Origin: Lawsonibacter sp.
GTDB taxonomy: Bacteria > Bacillota > Clostridia > Oscillospirales > Oscillospiraceae
Direction of reading: 5' to 3'
Assembly: GCA_022798855.1 (NCBI GenBank)
Contig: JAAWNI010000135.1
Coordinates: forward strand, 1-6,178
DNA length: 6,178 nucleotides
In this document: piece by piece, positions 1 to 6,075 of the stretch
Layout of the letters: each line of letters begins with the position of its first letter
How positions within the stretch are numbered: the first letter of the stretch is position 1
Position numbers and translations under genes: made by a program
The notes under the pieces: model-generated
Told to the model about the DNA's origin: nothing
The model's database searches: none
Seen by the model: only the letters and a program-made list of their open reading frames with translations

Positions 1-1327
1 GGTACATCACCATCCGCTCAAAGCCCATGCCGTAGCCGGCGTGGCGGCAGGAGCCGAAGCGCCGCAGGTCCAGATACCACCAGTAGTCATGGGGGTCCAT
101 GCCCAGCTCTTTCATGCGGGCCTCCAGCACCTCGTGCCGCTCCTCACGCTGGGAGCCGCCGATAATCTCCCCGATGGCGGGGACCAGGCAGTCGGCGGCG
201 GCCACGGTCTTTCCGTCGTCGTTGAGCCGCATATAGAAGGCCTTGATCTCCTTGGGGTAGTCGGTGACGAAGACGGGGCGCTGGAACACCTGCTCGGTGA
301 GGTAGCGCTCGTGCTCGGTCTGGAGGTCGGTGCCCCACTCCACCTTAAAGTCAAACTTGTCGTTGTTCTTTTTCAAAATCTCCACCGCGTCGGTGTAGCT
401 CACCCGGCCGAAGCCGGAGGAAGCCACATGCTCCAGCCGCTCCTTCAGGCCCTTGTCCACGAAGGAGTTGAAGAAGGCGATCTCGTCGGGGCACTTCTCC
501 AGCACGGTTTTGATGACATATTTGATCATGGCTTCGGCGTTATCCATATAGTCGCCCAGGTCGGCGAAGGCCATCTCGGGCTCGATCATCCAGAACTCGG
601 CGGCGTGGCGCTGGGTGTTGGAGTTCTCCGCCCGGAAGGTGGGGCCGAAGGTGTACACATTGCCAAAGGCCATGGCGAAGTTCTCGGCGTTGAGCTGGCC
701 GGAGACGGTAAGGCTGGCCTGCTTGCCGAAGAAGTCCTTGGAGTAGTCGATTTTCCCGTCCTGGGTCCGGGGCGGGTTCTCCAGGTCCAGGGTGGTCACC
801 TGGAACATCTCGCCCGCCCCCTCGCAGTCGCTGCCGGTGACGATGGGGGTGTGGACATAGACAAAGCCCTGGTCCTGGAAAAAGCAGTGGATGGCGTGGG
901 CGGCCACTGACCGCACCCGGAAGGCGGCGGAGAACAGGTTCGTCCGGGGCCGCAGGTGCTGGATGGAGCGCAGATATTCCACGCTGTGGCGCTTTTTTTG
1001 CAGGGGGTAGTCGGGGGTGGAGGGGCCCTCCACGGCGACGGAAGCGGCTTTCACCTCCAGGGGCTGTTTGGCGTCCGGGGTAAGCACCACCTCGCCCTTG
1101 ACGATGAGCGCGGCCCCCACGTTCTGGCCGGCAATCTCCTTGTAGTTGTCCAGGATATTGGCGTCCATGACCACCTGGAGGTTCTTGAAGCAGGAGCCGT
1201 CGTTGAGCTCGATAAAGCCGAAGGTCTTCATATCCCGGATGGTCCGGGCCCAGCCCATGACGGTGACGGTCTGTCCGCCCAGGCGCTCCTGTCCGGCAAA
1301 AATAGCGGCGATGGTGGTGCGTTCCAT
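1..1327 (-). CDS. asnS: Asparaginyl-tRNA synthetase (AsnRS), C-terminus cut by window edge
   Basis: This cytoplasmic class IIb aminoacyl-tRNA synthetase charges tRNA-Asn with asparagine using ATP. The reverse strand reads 442 codons without a stop from ATG at 1327. Bacterial AsnRS is about 463-466 residues, so roughly 20 residues are missing off the left edge. An N-terminal OB-fold anticodon-binding domain spans about residues 15-105. The catalytic core follows, with the AsnRS-typical stretches SDCEGAGEMFQVTTLDLEN (166-184) and KDFFGKQASLTVSGQLNAE (197-215). Class II motif 2 is FRAENSNTQRHAAEFWMIE (231-249), and motif 3 is GYGMGFERMVMY (431-442). These blocks separate it from AspRS and LysRS. 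The ATG is chosen because GGAGAGGA lies 4 bases upstream (1332-1339) and a consensus promoter lies upstream of that. No T-box antiterminator signature is visible in the leader. The gene is divergent from the signalling operon, with 248 bp between the two starts. Confidence 0.97.
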   Translation of the reverse strand, partial: MERTTIAAIFAGQERLGGQTVTVMGWARTIRDMKTFGFIELNDGSCFKNLQVVMDANILDNYKEIAGQNVGAALIVKGEVVLTPDAKQPLEVKAASVAVEGPSTPDYPLQKKRHSVEYLRSIQHLRPRTNLFSAAFRVRSVAAHAIHCFFQDQGFVYVHTPIVTGSDCEGAGEMFQVTTLDLENPPRTQDGKIDYSKDFFGKQASLTVSGQLNAENFAMAFGNVYTFGPTFRAENSNTQRHAAEFWMIEPEMAFADLGDYMDNAEAMIKYVIKTVLEKCPDEIAFFNSFVDKGLKERLEHVASSGFGRVSYTDAVEILKKNNDKFDFKVEWGTDLQTEHERYLTEQVFQRPVFVTDYPKEIKAFYMRLNDDGKTVAAADCLVPAIGEIIGGSQREERHEVLEARMKELGMDPHDYWWYLDLRRFGSCRHAGYGMGFERMVMY

Positions 1328-1357
1328 AAAATCCTCTCCATATCGTGCAAATTCAGT

Positions 1358-1385
1358 GGCCTTACGCGGGTCAACAGGTAAGGCC
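1358..1385 (-). promoter_or_regulatory. Perfect 8-bp inverted repeat at the predicted 5' end of the asnS mRNA
   Basis: GGCCTTAC (1358-1365) and GTAAGGCC (1378-1385) are exact reverse complements around a 12-base loop. On the asnS strand the RNA would read GGCCUUAC, loop CUGUUGACCCGC, then GUAAGGCC. The predicted asnS transcription start (about 1384-1385) coincides with the first base of the stem, so the mRNA would begin with this hairpin. The stem ends 18 bases before the Shine-Dalgarno sequence and does not cover it. It could be an mRNA-stabilising 5' stem, a binding site for an autoregulator, or a DNA operator just downstream of the promoter. No T run follows, so it is not an ordinary terminator. 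Confidence 0.6.
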
Positions 1386-1390
1386 TTCCT

Positions 1391-1419
1391 ATTATAATGC
1401 CTTTTTCCCCGCTTGACAA
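1391..1419 (-). promoter_or_regulatory. Sigma-A-type promoter of asnS
   Basis: On the minus strand TTGTCA (1414-1419, five of six consensus bases) is followed by exactly 17 bases and a perfect TATAAT (1391-1396). Transcription should start near 1384-1385, leaving a leader of about 57 bases before the asnS ATG. The match to the housekeeping consensus suggests strong constitutive transcription, as expected for a tRNA synthetase. The start site is inferred from spacing only. Confidence 0.85.
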
Positions 1420-1465
1420 GTGCCTGGGAAAGGGTTTATTTTCAAATTGTCCCTCCGGCAAAACC

Positions 1466-1494
1466 TTTACAGGCGAACCCACCTGTGTTATAAT
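1466..1494 (+). promoter_or_regulatory. Sigma-A-type extended -10 promoter of the phosphorelay operon
   Basis: TTTACA (1466-1471, five of six consensus bases) is followed by a 17-base spacer and a perfect TATAAT (1489-1494). A TG dinucleotide at 1486-1487 sits one base before the -10, giving an extended -10 element. Transcription should start near 1501, about 75 bases before the kinase ATG. No other convincing promoter is seen between the three genes, so this probably drives all of them. Confidence 0.85.
1469..1486. repeat. Short inverted repeat inside the operon promoter, possible operator
   Basis: ACAGG (1469-1473) and CCTGT (1482-1486) form an inverted repeat with 8 bases between the arms. 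It overlaps the end of the -35 and runs through the spacer to just before the -10, where a bound dimeric regulator would block polymerase. Five-base arms are short and can arise by chance, so an operator role is only a suggestion. No regulator gene is in the window. Confidence 0.3.
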
Positions 1495-1518
1495 ATAATC
1501 TGAATAAATGTCTGCCAC

Positions 1519-1550
1519 TTTTCTGAGGTACAGCTCCGCTGTAGAGAAAA
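1519..1550 (+). promoter_or_regulatory. Hairpin in the 5' leader of the phosphorelay operon
   Basis: The predicted leader RNA contains an outer stem TTTTCT (1519-1524) with AGAAAA (1545-1550) and an inner stem TACAGC (1529-1534) with GCTGTA (1538-1543), closed by a TCC loop. An asymmetric internal loop, GAGG on one side and a single G on the other, separates them. It ends 7 bases before the kinase Shine-Dalgarno sequence (TAAGGAGG, 1558-1565). It may affect mRNA stability or translation. It has no poly-U tail, so it is not a terminator, and it does not match the c-di-GMP riboswitch conserved core as I know it. Confidence 0.45.
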
Positions 1551-1575
1551 GCGCCGGTAAGGAGGCAACAGCGAT

Positions 1576-4131
1576 ATGCGGCATGCTAGAGGGCACAGCT
1601 CTTTTATGAATTGGAGCAGCTGGCGGATCCTTTGGATCCTGGGGCTGTTTATTATAGTAGCGGCGGCCGGGATGCTGGTCAGCCAGCAGCTTTTGCTGGA
1701 CAACGCCAGGACCATGGGCAAAAACCTGGTCACCAGCTATTCCAACGACGAGGGCAGCCAGCTCAGCGAATACGACCGCATTCTCACCACAGCTATGCAC
1801 TATATGGAGGACATGGACGGCCAGGGCGTCGGACCGGCCGAGTTTGAAGCCTGGCTGGCCGGCTATCTGGAAAAGAGCAGCTCCGTCATCAACGCCCGCA
1901 GCCTGAACCTGTATGGCGTGCTGAACGGACAGATGATCTCCGCCTCCGGCGTCCGGGACCGTACTTACGACTATCAGAGCCAGTCCTGGTATCAGCAGGC
2001 CATGGAAGCCAACGGCGAAGTGATCTTCACCAACGCCTACGCCAGCGAAGCCAGCCAGGGCCAGGAGGTGGTCACCATCGCGGTTTCCGCCGCCGGAAGC
2101 AGCAACGCGGTGGCCATCGACGTGCCGCTGGAGCACTTCCGCTCCAACCACACCGTTCAGGACCTGCCGGCCGGCGGCGCCTACTACGTCTGCGACGGCG
2201 CGGGCAGCCTGCTGTACTACAACATCCCCTTTGAAGCCACCGAGGACGCCCTGGAGGTCTATGTGAAGGACCTGTTCGACCGGGTCAACAAGGGCGTTCT
2301 GGACGGCAAAAACAACTCCATTATCGGCATGCAGGGCCTCCAGCGGGGGCTGTACTATCAGCGCACCAACAACGGCTGGCTGTGCATCCTCACCGTCCCC
2401 TACGACACCCTGCTCCAGGGCGTGCAGAACATCCTGGTCTACTACGGACTGGTCCTGGCGCTGTTTCTGGTCATCGCCCTGAGCATGTGGCTGCGGGACC
2501 GGAAGCTGAGCAGGGCCGCCAAGCGGACCACTGAGACGATCCAGGTCCTGGGCAACATGTATTACGCCATCTACCGGGTCAATACCAAAACGGGCGCCTA
2601 TGAGATAACCAAGGGCTCCGACTTTGTGATCCAGGAGCTGGGGGAGGAGCAGGGCAGCTACAACGAGCTGCTCCAGGTCATCATCTCCAGCCTGGACGAG
2701 TGGACGGGGGAGGATTTTGCCAAAAACTTCTCCCTGGACAACATCCGCACGCTGGTGGACCAGCAGGTCCGGGACTTCGGCGGCGAATTCCTCCGCCGCT
2801 TCGGCGACGAGCAGCGCTGGATCAGCGTCCGGCTCCTCACCGACCCCGACCGCATCCCCGATGAAGCGGTCATCTGCTTCCGCGATGTGGAGAAGGAGAA
2901 GGAGGAGCAGCAGCAGCAGGTCCGCCTGTTAAAGGGCGCGCTGTCCGCCGCGGAGCAGAGCGAAAAATCCCAAAAGCAGTTCTTCTCCGTCATGAGCCAC
3001 GACATGCGCACCCCCCTGAACATCATCATCGGCATGGCCAACCTGGCCCTCCAGCAGGACTGCGGCAAAGAGAAGATGGTGGGCTACATCACCAAAATCA
3101 GCGCCGCCAGCCAGCAGCTGCTGGCCCTGATCAACGACATTCTGGAGATTTCCCGCCTGGAGCAGGGCAACGTCTCCATGGAGATCAAGCCCTTCGACCT
3201 GTGCGAGACGCTGGCCAACTGCATCTCCCCCTTCCAGACCCAGGCCAAATCCCAGGACAAGGATTTTCAGGTCACCATCGACGTAAAGGACAAGATGATC
3301 AAGGGCGACCCCGCCCGCCTGGGCCAGGTCATCAACAACCTGGTGTCCAACGCCATGAAGTTCACCCGGCCGGGGGACCACATCTCCGTCATCCTGCGGC
3401 AGATGGACGAGGGAAAGCGGAACAACTACCTCTTCGTCGTCTCGGACACGGGGACCGGCATGTCGCCGGAGTTCCTGCCCAAGCTCTTCGACCCCTACGA
3501 GCGGGAAATCCTCTTCGGGGCCAAGGAGGTCATGGGGACCGGGCTGGGAATGCCCATTGTGAAAAACCTGATCACCCGCATGGGCGGGCAGATCGCCGTG
3601 AGGAGCACCCTGGGCCAGGGGACCACCTTCTCTGTGACCATCCCCTTCGACGCCAGCGAAGCGCCCCTGCCTGAGCCGGAGCACAGCGACGCCGAACCGC
3701 TCCCCTTGAACGGCCGGCAGATTTTGCTGGCGGAGGACAATCTCTTGAACATGGAGATCGCCACCGAGCTTTTGAAGATGCGGGGCGCCGAGGTGACCCC
3801 CGCGGAGGACGGCCGCGTCGCCCTGGAGGCCTTCCAGGGCTCCGAGCCCTTCTTCTTCGACGCCGTGCTGATGGATATGCAGATGCCCAACATGGACGGC
3901 TGCGAGTCCACCCAGGCCATCCGCGCCCTGGACCGCCCAGACGCCAAGGCCGTCCCCATCATCGCGCTGACGGCCAACGCCTTTGCGGAGGACATCACCC
4001 GCACCACCCAGGCGGGCATGAACGCCCACCTGGCCAAGCCCATCAATATTGAACAGCTCTGCGGCACTTTGACAAAGCTGATGTCTGAGTGCGGCCGCGT
4101 CAAAAAGACCCCCCCATTGAAAGGAGAGTAA
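1576..4131 (+). CDS. Membrane hybrid sensor histidine kinase (dCache, PAS-like, HisKA, HATPase_c, REC)
   Basis: This 851-residue protein senses an extracellular ligand, autophosphorylates, and passes phosphate to its own receiver. Membrane segments lie at about 16-37 and 286-306. The outside part between them is a dCache_1-type domain, shown by YDYQSQSWYQQAM (131-143), GEVIFTNAY and AIDVPLE. A PAS-like domain (about 322-438) and a Glu/Gln-rich coiled linker follow. The H-box is FFSVMSHDMRTPLN with phospho-accepting H475. ATP-binding boxes are the N-box (N592), G1 DTGTG (D624) and G2 GTGLGMP (654-660). The C-terminal receiver has acidic E720/D721, phosphoacceptor D767 in LMDMQMPNMDG, T799 and K821, so all key residues are present. 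It lacks its own HPt domain, which fits the separate HPt gene two genes downstream. The start at 1576 has TAAGGAGG 10 bases upstream; an internal ATG at 1606 has a poorer site. The ligand cannot be named from sequence. Confidence 0.95.
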   Translation: MRHARGHSSFMNWSSWRILWILGLFIIVAAAGMLVSQQLLLDNARTMGKNLVTSYSNDEGSQLSEYDRILTTAMHYMEDMDGQGVGPAEFEAWLAGYLEKSSSVINARSLNLYGVLNGQMISASGVRDRTYDYQSQSWYQQAMEANGEVIFTNAYASEASQGQEVVTIAVSAAGSSNAVAIDVPLEHFRSNHTVQDLPAGGAYYVCDGAGSLLYYNIPFEATEDALEVYVKDLFDRVNKGVLDGKNNSIIGMQGLQRGLYYQRTNNGWLCILTVPYDTLLQGVQNILVYYGLVLALFLVIALSMWLRDRKLSRAAKRTTETIQVLGNMYYAIYRVNTKTGAYEITKGSDFVIQELGEEQGSYNELLQVIISSLDEWTGEDFAKNFSLDNIRTLVDQQVRDFGGEFLRRFGDEQRWISVRLLTDPDRIPDEAVICFRDVEKEKEEQQQQVRLLKGALSAAEQSEKSQKQFFSVMSHDMRTPLNIIIGMANLALQQDCGKEKMVGYITKISAASQQLLALINDILEISRLEQGNVSMEIKPFDLCETLANCISPFQTQAKSQDKDFQVTIDVKDKMIKGDPARLGQVINNLVSNAMKFTRPGDHISVILRQMDEGKRNNYLFVVSDTGTGMSPEFLPKLFDPYEREILFGAKEVMGTGLGMPIVKNLITRMGGQIAVRSTLGQGTTFSVTIPFDASEAPLPEPEHSDAEPLPLNGRQILLAEDNLLNMEIATELLKMRGAEVTPAEDGRVALEAFQGSEPFFFDAVLMDMQMPNMDGCESTQAIRALDRPDAKAVPIIALTANAFAEDITRTTQAGMNAHLAKPINIEQLCGTLTKLMSECGRVKKTPPLKGE
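4101..4116 (+). other. Possible slippery run at the kinase/regulator junction
   Basis: Near the end of the kinase gene, in its frame, the codons read gtC AAA AAG aCC CCC CCA. This holds two heptamers of the X-XXY-YYZ form: C-AAA-AAG (4101-4107) and C-CCC-CCA (4110-4116). A -1 shift at either would enter the frame of the downstream regulator, which is open from 4089 through that gene's ATG at 4137, and so produce a fused protein. No stimulatory structure was identified. The downstream gene has its own good ribosome binding site, so ordinary separate translation is the default reading. Confidence 0.2.
4121..4127 (+). promoter_or_regulatory. Ribosome binding site that fixes the regulator start at 4137
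   Basis: AAGGAGA lies inside the last codons of the kinase gene, with GGAG ending 10 bases before ATG at 4137. The alternative upstream GTG at 4089 would add 16 residues (VRPRQKDPP...) unlike any receiver N-terminus and has no comparable Shine-Dalgarno sequence. The arrangement suggests that translation of the regulator is coupled to the end of kinase translation. Confidence 0.8.
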
Positions 4132-4136
4132 ATATT

Positions 4137-5654
4137 ATGGTCCCAAAACGGGAGCAGCGGTATACTATTTTGGTGGCCGATGACTCAGAAATGAACCGGG
4201 AAATCCTGCGCTCTATGCTGGAGGAGTCCTATAACATCGTGGAGGCGGAGGACGGCCTTCAGGCCGTCGCCATCCTCCAGCAGAAGGAGCAGGAGATTTC
4301 CCTGGTCCTTTTGGATCTTGTTATGCCCAATATGGACGGCTTCGATGTACTGTCCGCCATGAACAAATATAATTGGATTGATAGCGTGCCGGTTATCATG
4401 ATCTCCGCAGAGAGCACCCACAACTTTATAGAGCACGCGTATAATATGGGTGTGACCGACTACATCAGCCGGCCCTTCGACATGATGGTGGTGCGCCGGC
4501 GTGTTATCAACACGATTATGCTCTACGCCAAGCAGCGCCGTCTGGCCGGAATGGTGAACGAGCAGATTTATCAAAAAGAGAAGGTCAACAACCTGATGAT
4601 CTCCATCCTCAGCCACATCGTGGAGTTCCGCAACGAGGAGAGCGGCCTCCACGTCCTCCACATCCAGACCATGACGGAAATCCTTTTGAAGAGCCTGATG
4701 CGGAAGACGGACAAATATAAGCTGGACCGGGAGACAATCAACCTGATCAGCAACGCCTCCACCCTCCACGACGTGGGCAAAATCGGCATTCCCAGCGAGA
4801 TACTGAATAAGCCGGGCAAATTTACCGACGAGGAGTTCGCCATCATGAAGGGCCACTCCCAGATGGGCGCGGACATGATGAAGGGCGTCCCCTTCCAGGA
4901 CGAGCCGCTGGTGAAGTACGCCTATGAGATCTGCCGCTGGCACCACGAGCGCTACAACGGAAGGGGCTACCCCGACGGCCTGGTGGGCGAGGAGATACCC
5001 ATCTCGGCCCAGGTGGTGTCTCTGGCCGACGTGTACGACGCCTTGACCAGCGAGCGGGTCTATAAGCCGGCCCACTCCCACGAGAAGGCGCTGGCGATGA
5101 TCCTCAACAACGAGTGCGGTGTGTTCCAGCCCCTGCTGCTGGAGTGCCTGGTGGAGAGCAGCGACATCATCCAGCGGGAAATGGCGGTGGATACCGTCGT
5201 GCGCAGCGGCCAGCGGGTCAGCGAGAATACCGTGGCGGAAATGATGCAGTATGAGGAGCTGTCCACCACCGACCGCACCCTGCGCATTCTGGAGCAGGAG
5301 CGCACCATCCACCGCTTCTTTACATCGGTATCCCAGGATCTCCTGTTTGAATACACACAGACGCCTCCGATGCTCACCCTCTCCCCGGTGGGGACCCAGC
5401 GCCTGGGCTTGGAGGAGGCCACCGTGGACCCCTACCACAACAAACAGGTGCAGGCAATCATCAGCTCCGACCAGCTGGCGGAGCTGGCGCACCTGCTGCA
5501 AAACACCACCCCCGAGGAGCCCGTTGTGGAGTACGACTGTACCATTCAGCTCAATGGCCAGCTCCATCCGGTGCATATCATCAGCCGGGCCATGTGGTCC
5601 TCAGAGGAGCCGCCGCAGTACACCGGAGCGGTTGGAAAAGTGATCGAGCGTTAG
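4137..5654 (+). CDS. REC-HD-GYP response regulator with C-terminal PAS-like region
   Basis: This 505-residue regulator is a probable cyclic-di-GMP phosphodiesterase switched by phosphorylation. The receiver domain (about 9-125) has D15/D16, phosphoacceptor D60 in LLDLVMPNMDG and S90. The usual lysine is arginine (R112 in SRPFD). The HD-GYP domain (about 150-345) keeps E163, H172, the HD pair H211-D212 in LHDVGKIGIP, H240, H269-H270 in HHERYNGRGYPDG with GYP at 277-279, and D298 in ADVYDALTS. A metal centre and activity are therefore likely. A usual arginine after the first histidine is H175. Residues about 391-505 look like a PAS domain (LFEYTQTPPMLTLSP; closing TGAVGK). That type often precedes GGDEF in Clostridia, but here the protein simply ends. 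ATG 4137 lies 5 bases after the kinase stop with a good binding site. No DNA-binding domain is present. The kinase receiver and HPt are its likely phosphate donors. Confidence 0.93.
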   Translation: MVPKREQRYTILVADDSEMNREILRSMLEESYNIVEAEDGLQAVAILQQKEQEISLVLLDLVMPNMDGFDVLSAMNKYNWIDSVPVIMISAESTHNFIEHAYNMGVTDYISRPFDMMVVRRRVINTIMLYAKQRRLAGMVNEQIYQKEKVNNLMISILSHIVEFRNEESGLHVLHIQTMTEILLKSLMRKTDKYKLDRETINLISNASTLHDVGKIGIPSEILNKPGKFTDEEFAIMKGHSQMGADMMKGVPFQDEPLVKYAYEICRWHHERYNGRGYPDGLVGEEIPISAQVVSLADVYDALTSERVYKPAHSHEKALAMILNNECGVFQPLLLECLVESSDIIQREMAVDTVVRSGQRVSENTVAEMMQYEELSTTDRTLRILEQERTIHRFFTSVSQDLLFEYTQTPPMLTLSPVGTQRLGLEEATVDPYHNKQVQAIISSDQLAELAHLLQNTTPEEPVVEYDCTIQLNGQLHPVHIISRAMWSSEEPPQYTGAVGKVIER

Positions 5655-5657
5655 GAA

Positions 5658-5664
5658 GAGGAGG
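5658..5664 (+). promoter_or_regulatory. Strong ribosome binding site for a TTG start
   Basis: GAGGAGG lies 7 bases before TTG at 5672, just after the regulator stop codon. In this frame an earlier ATG (5594) would overlap the regulator gene by about 60 bases and add 26 residues (MVLRGAAAVHR...) that are out of keeping with an HPt protein. The binding site therefore supports TTG as the true start. Confidence 0.8.
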
Positions 5665-5671
5665 AAAAACA

Positions 5672-6025
5672 TTGACAATTCAAGAGTGCTACGCCGCCTT
5701 GGGCGGGGATTATGAAGAGGTTTTGAACCGGCTCTACAGTGAAGCCCTGGTGCGCAAATTTATCGGCAAATTTTCGTCCGACCCGTCGTTTCAGCTGTTG
5801 AGCGATTCCCTGAAAGCCGGCAGCTATGAGGAAGCCTTCCGGGCCGCCCATACCCTAAAGGGAGTCAGCCAGAACCTCAGCTTTACCAAATTGTATCAGT
5901 CCAGCCACGAGATTACCGAAGCGCTGCGGACCGCGAATTACGATCTGGCGGTCCAGCTGCTGCCCCATGTGGAGACAGACTACGCACTCACCTGCTCCGC
6001 GATCCAGATGTTCCTGGGCGGATAA
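5672..6025 (+). CDS. Stand-alone HPt (histidine phosphotransfer) protein
   Basis: This small cytoplasmic protein of 117 residues should carry phosphate between the kinase receiver and the downstream regulator. The HPt signature is AHTLKGVSQNLSFTKLYQSS, with phospho-accepting H60, the neighbouring K63 and G64, and the following helix containing HEITEALR. The length matches free-standing HPt proteins, which are four-helix bundles of about 110-130 residues. It has no signal peptide or membrane segment. It is the last gene of the operon, starting 17 bases after the regulator stop and ending just before a terminator. The start is a TTG preceded by GAGGAGG. A TTG start usually gives lower translation than ATG, which may set the amount of shuttle relative to the kinase and regulator. 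Pairing with this kinase and regulator is inferred from operon position and from the kinase lacking its own HPt. Confidence 0.93.
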   Translation: MTIQECYAALGGDYEEVLNRLYSEALVRKFIGKFSSDPSFQLLSDSLKAGSYEEAFRAAHTLKGVSQNLSFTKLYQSSHEITEALRTANYDLAVQLLPHVETDYALTCSAIQMFLGG

Positions 6026-6044
6026 ATTGAATCATTGCTTCTTA

Positions 6045-6075
6045 GGCCGCTTTCTCTTGAGAAAGCGGCCTTTTT
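6045..6075 (+). terminator. Intrinsic terminator of the phosphorelay operon
   Basis: GGCCGCTTTCTC (6045-6056) and GAGAAAGCGGCC (6059-6070) are perfect reverse complements with TT between them, followed at once by TTTTT (6071-6075). In RNA the innermost pairs would open to make a tetraloop or larger. The hairpin begins 20 bases after the HPt stop codon. On the opposite strand no T run follows the stem, so it should act in the plus direction only. Confidence 0.93.

Noticed and set aside
41..1381. Long plus-strand open frames opposite asnS (289 and 141 residues)
   Set aside because: They are shadows of the minus-strand synthetase gene. Their residues are low-complexity Gly/Val/Leu/His-rich strings with no motif, whereas the minus strand gives a complete AsnRS pattern.
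1328..1385. T-box riboswitch in the asnS leader
   Set aside because: The leader is only about 57 bases, and no GGGTGGNACCGCG-like sequence or terminator with a T run is present.
1413..1440. Plus-strand TTGACA at 1413-1418 as a second operon promoter
   Set aside because: It is the mirror of the asnS -35 (CTTGACAAG is nearly palindromic). The bases 17-18 downstream, TTTATT, are a poor -10, and the promoter at 1466-1494 is much better.
1228..2151. Minus-strand open frame running across asnS, the intergenic region and the kinase start
   Set aside because: It overlaps two well-supported genes and both promoters, and its translation shows no family motif.
4089..4136. GTG at 4089 as the regulator start
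   Set aside because: It would add 16 residues overlapping the kinase end, with no good ribosome site. ATG 4137 has AAGGAGA at suitable spacing and gives a normal receiver N-terminus.
2929..5576. Long minus-strand open frames of 366 and 463 residues opposite the kinase and regulator
   Set aside because: They reflect GC-rich codon use on the coding strand. The composition is Leu/Gly/His/Val-rich with no domain pattern, while the plus strand encodes intact signalling domains.
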